DNA of 64,000 bases, taken from Tridacna crocea (taxonomy: Eukaryota; Mollusca; Bivalvia; Cardiida; Cardiidae). The translations under genes and the position numbers were made by a program. The notes beneath the pieces are model-generated. The model was not told the DNA's origin and did not search any database. It was given only the letters and a program-made list of their open reading frames with translations. Below are positions 62,101-64,000 of the stretch, piece by piece (within the stretch, counting starts at the first letter, position 1; the number at the start of each line of letters is the position of its first letter). The stretch spans positions 13,773,290-13,837,289 of the forward strand of contig OX031061.1 of NCBI GenBank assembly GCA_943736015.1, given 5' to 3'.

Positions 62101-64000
62101 GTAATGTACCTGTCAAAGAAAGTACATAGGCTTCATGTAAGACTACACATGATGCATGCATGCCTTTGGTTTAATCACATTTTGGACTATAATTCTTGTT
62201 ATACAGTAATGTGATAAAAAGAATCTGACATTCATTGGTTTTTGAGGTAAAAAGTTATTGAATTTGTCCACAAAAAAATGTTATTAAGCTCGCCAAAGGC
62301 TTGCTTAATAACATTTTTGTAGACTCTTTTAATAAATTTTTATCTCAAAAACCAACTTATGTCAGATTCTATATATCCTTTTGTGTCTCAAATCCTGTTC
62401 TTTGAATTTATAATGAAGCTGTAACAGCTTTGTAATATCATGCCATTCTAAACTGTGTAGATCTAGGTCAAACTTTACAAAGTATTCTTTGGTCAATACC
62501 TTCCACTTTCTATATGGAGGATATTTATCTTCAGTGAAAGTTCAAAAATTGTTTAACTCTTTACCAAACGACAAAATTGTAAACATTTCCAAATTGAAAA
62601 CATTTGCAGATGACAAAATAAACATGGCTGAAAAATTGAAATTAATTTTTGGAAGGGTAGAAAAAATTGTAGGAAACGGAGAAAATGCTGGTTACCAGCA
62701 TTTTCTCCTTTTCCCACAATGTTTTCAAAAGGCTCCTTTCTCAGGGTCGTTAAAAGTTAGGATTTTGTGGTGAAGAGTTAATCAAGTGAACAATATCGTT
62801 TTTATTTCCACAAGTGGTATAGCCTTCACTGATGATGTTCTGAAGATAAAATAAATTTTGATCTGTCTACGAATAAAACAGTCACCTTTTCTCCTTTGCA
62901 ATCTTATTTGTGTGTATTATTTTTGTGTTTTGATTAGAGAGAGATAGAAACAACAGCTATCTACCTATAGTGCAAACAACTCTCTACCTACTGAATCCAT
63001 CATTTTCACAACACAATATACTGCTAGAAGTGCATATTGTGGACAACAGCTTATCTGTGATCAGCAGCCACTATCAGAACTTTCCTTCAGTGGCTGCTGT
63101 GATCAGATTTGAACATACATCTCTTTTAGGAATTACCAGTTTCTATTAGCAACTTGACCAAGTTGAAGATTCTCAATCTGGGGTAAGTGTTTTCTTTACG
63201 TTTCCTCAAACAAGGAATTTTAGTCTTCCCAACTGAAAGCAACTGTAGAGGACAAATTTTAAATGAGTCCTGCTCTGAAAAGAAGGGTTTTAAGTCTTCT
63301 TTACCAAACAACAGAATTTTGGACTAGTTGAAATTGAAAGCAATTGCAGGCGAAAAAAATGAATGTGAATGAAAAAATTGAAATGTAATTTAAAAAGCGT
63401 AGAAAACATTGTGGGAAAAGGAGAAAATGCTGGTTACGAGCATTTTCTCCTTTTCCAACAATGTTTTCAAAGGCTTTCTTTCTCAGGGTCGATAAAAGTC
63501 AGGATTGTGTGGTAAAGATTTAATGCATCTACATAAAGTCATGACACAGATTAGCTTGTGCAGTCTATGCAGGCTGACCTATGTGTAGACTGAACTTTTG
63601 GTCAATTTTTGTGCTTGTCTAAGGACAATCCTACCCCATGATTCAGTCAGTTATGAAACAAAATGGATTTTATGAATACATAATTGTAATGTTGAAGACA
63701 ATATCTCAAAATGTGTGTTATGTAGAATTTTCACTTTGTCTAAACACTAAAGTGAGAACAAATACAGGTGATATTGCATTGAAATAGTAGAAATCATTGT
63801 GGGAAAAGAAGAAAATGCTGGTTCCAGCATTTCCTACTTTTCCCACAATGTTTTCAAGAGCTTTTTTCCACAGGGTAGTAAAATTAGGGGACTGTTTGAT
63901 AACAGGTTAACACCTGATATCTCCACAATCTTTAGTTGATGATACTTTTTATCTGGTAACTCTTGCAGGATGAACAAGTTGAACACTCTCCCTCGAGGAT
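59087..64000 (+). CDS. RSU1: RSU1 (Ras suppressor protein 1), first five coding exons, partial
   Basis: Exons 59087-59192, 61104-61154, 61763-61830, 63130-63182 and 63969 to beyond the window end. They keep frame at each GT/AG junction and give 103 residues of a protein of about 277 aa. The N-terminus MSKLKKYVEENRNSKSPELE and the phrase DRGVSNL match human RSU1 (MSKSLKKLVEESREKNQPEVDMSDRGISN). Leucine-rich repeats follow: LSLPHNKLS, LPADISNLYNLEILNAFNN, ELPVSISNLTKLKILNLG and MNKLNTLPRG. From family knowledge, RSU1 binds PINCH1 in the ILK-PINCH-parvin complex at integrin adhesions. Introns hold MITEs, a TTATTA element and a SINE. Confidence 0.96.
59407..59915 (+). repeat. TTATTA foldback element, best preserved copy
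   Basis: From 'ttattagttgtacggtcagg' a hairpin with arms of about 60 bp meets around 'gccgaaggcga'. A core then runs 'tttattacactgcaaacttt' to 'tttgcagaataataata'. Two CRE-like sites, 'actgacgtcact', lie at about 59687-59712. Confidence 0.85.
60396..60622. repeat. TTAA-type MITE in RSU1 intron 1
   Basis: A full copy with an intact palindrome ('ggagaaaatgctggtttcca'). The left TTAA is mutated, the right one present. Confidence 0.85.
60623..61103. other. RSU1 intron 1, unassigned part
   Basis: AT-rich sequence with homopolymer runs. I see no exon or repeat I can name between the MITE and exon 2. Confidence 0.4.
61104..61154 (+). CDS. RSU1: RSU1 coding exon 2
   Basis: Encodes ELTHVTRLSLPHNKLS, the first leucine-rich repeat (RSU1: LSHITQLVLSHNKLT). 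Donor GTAAGT. Confidence 0.95.
61188..61742. repeat. MITEs in RSU1 intron 2, one split by a SINE
   Basis: The first copy runs 61188-61331 and resumes 61561-61600 after the SINE. A second, partial copy spans about 61610-61742 with an intact right half-palindrome. Confidence 0.82.
61332..61560 (-). mobile_element. SINE with 10 bp target duplication
   Basis: Flanked by TTTCAGTTTG at 61322-61331 and 61561-61570. The tail on the minus strand reads 'tgactgaaataatgttgaga' then 'atggcataaaacactattca', the same kind as in the SINEs at 4388 and 26285. The head at the right end is degenerate. Confidence 0.85.
61763..61830 (+). CDS. RSU1: RSU1 coding exon 3
   Basis: Encodes LPADISNLYNLEILNAFNNN and IK, a leucine-rich repeat (RSU1: IAELKNLEVLNFFNNQIEEL). 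Phase 0 at its 3' end before GTAAAT. Confidence 0.95.
62219..62371. repeat. Foldback repeat in RSU1 intron 3
   Basis: 'agaatctgacattcattggt' with 'tttttgaggtaaaa' pairs with 'ttttatctcaaaaaccaact' and 'tatgtcagattct'. The centre 'atgttattaagc-tcgccaaaggc-ttgcttaataacat' is also paired. The arms total about 65 bp. Confidence 0.75.
62552..62782. repeat. TTAA-type MITE in RSU1 intron 3
   Basis: A full copy, TTAA at both ends, with the standard palindrome. Confidence 0.87.
63130..63182 (+). CDS. RSU1: RSU1 coding exon 4
   Basis: Encodes ELPVSISNLTKLKILNL, a leucine-rich repeat (RSU1: ELPTQISSLQKLKHLNLG). Acceptor CTCTTTTAG, donor GTAAGT. Confidence 0.96.
63295..63912. repeat. Two MITE copies in RSU1 intron 4
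   Basis: Copies at about 63295-63523 and 63780-63912. The first is full length; the second keeps the palindrome and right end only. Confidence 0.82.
63969..64000 (+). CDS. RSU1: RSU1 coding exon 5, cut by the window end
   Basis: Encodes MNKLNTLPRG, matching MNRLNTLPRGFG of RSU1. Acceptor CTCTTGCAG; the exon continues outside the window. Confidence 0.94.

Noticed and set aside
1220-63311. Many 60-110 codon ORFs with phrases such as [21 protein letters not shown]
   Set aside because: They are translations of the MITE palindrome and arms, occur in all orientations and frames, and carry no protein domain.

Overview
This window looks like eukaryotic, animal nuclear DNA, most probably from a bivalve mollusc. 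It is AT-rich, its genes are split into many small exons with GT/AG junctions, and introns and spacers are packed with short non-autonomous repeats. Some of these have the 145-165 bp tandem core described for bivalve 'pearl' elements. The species call is an inference.

Three conserved host genes can be assembled exon by exon. (1) 3497-38181, + strand: a CP2/LSF (TFCP2/UBP1-type) transcription factor in 18 coding exons, about 556 aa, with CP2 DNA-binding domain, SAM domain and C-terminal oligomerisation domain. (2) 54545-57147, - strand: CIAO1, the seven-bladed WD40 subunit of the cytosolic iron-sulfur targeting complex, in 3 coding exons, about 337 aa. (3) 59087-window end, + strand: the first five coding exons of RSU1, the leucine-rich-repeat partner of PINCH/ILK. 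CIAO1 and RSU1 diverge from a 1.9 kb spacer holding one unrecognised ORF.

Intron 2 of the CP2 gene carries the most striking object. It is a minus-strand LTR retrotransposon (5910-16781) with 554 bp LTRs that differ at 2 positions, a 4 bp target duplication (GTCT) and a primer site matching tRNA-Pro. One long gag-pol ORF runs gag-protease-integrase-reverse transcriptase-RNase H. Integrase before RT is the hallmark of the Gmr1-like branch of Ty3/gypsy. This copy has a substituted RT active-site box (Tyr-Ile-Asp-Lys) and a premature stop in RNase H. Its leader is split by a 4.6 kb DNA element (29 bp TIRs, TTA duplication), which itself holds a 1.66 kb TIR element and a tandem-repeat element. 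The LTR element sits inside a copy of the dominant MITE, giving a five-level nest.

Most of the rest is repeat. I count by eye more than 60 copies of a roughly 230 bp MITE with TTAA target sites, CCCTTTACC-like ends and a central palindrome of about 64 bp; a filled site and an empty site can be compared inside the window. There are also Helentron/pearl-like elements with 145-165 bp tandem cores (one inserted precisely inside another), tRNA-headed SINEs with 10-13 bp duplications, a 450-500 bp foldback element carrying CRE-like sites, a hAT-derived MITE, other TIR elements and minisatellites. These repeats explain nearly all short ORFs here; I annotate them as repeats, not genes.
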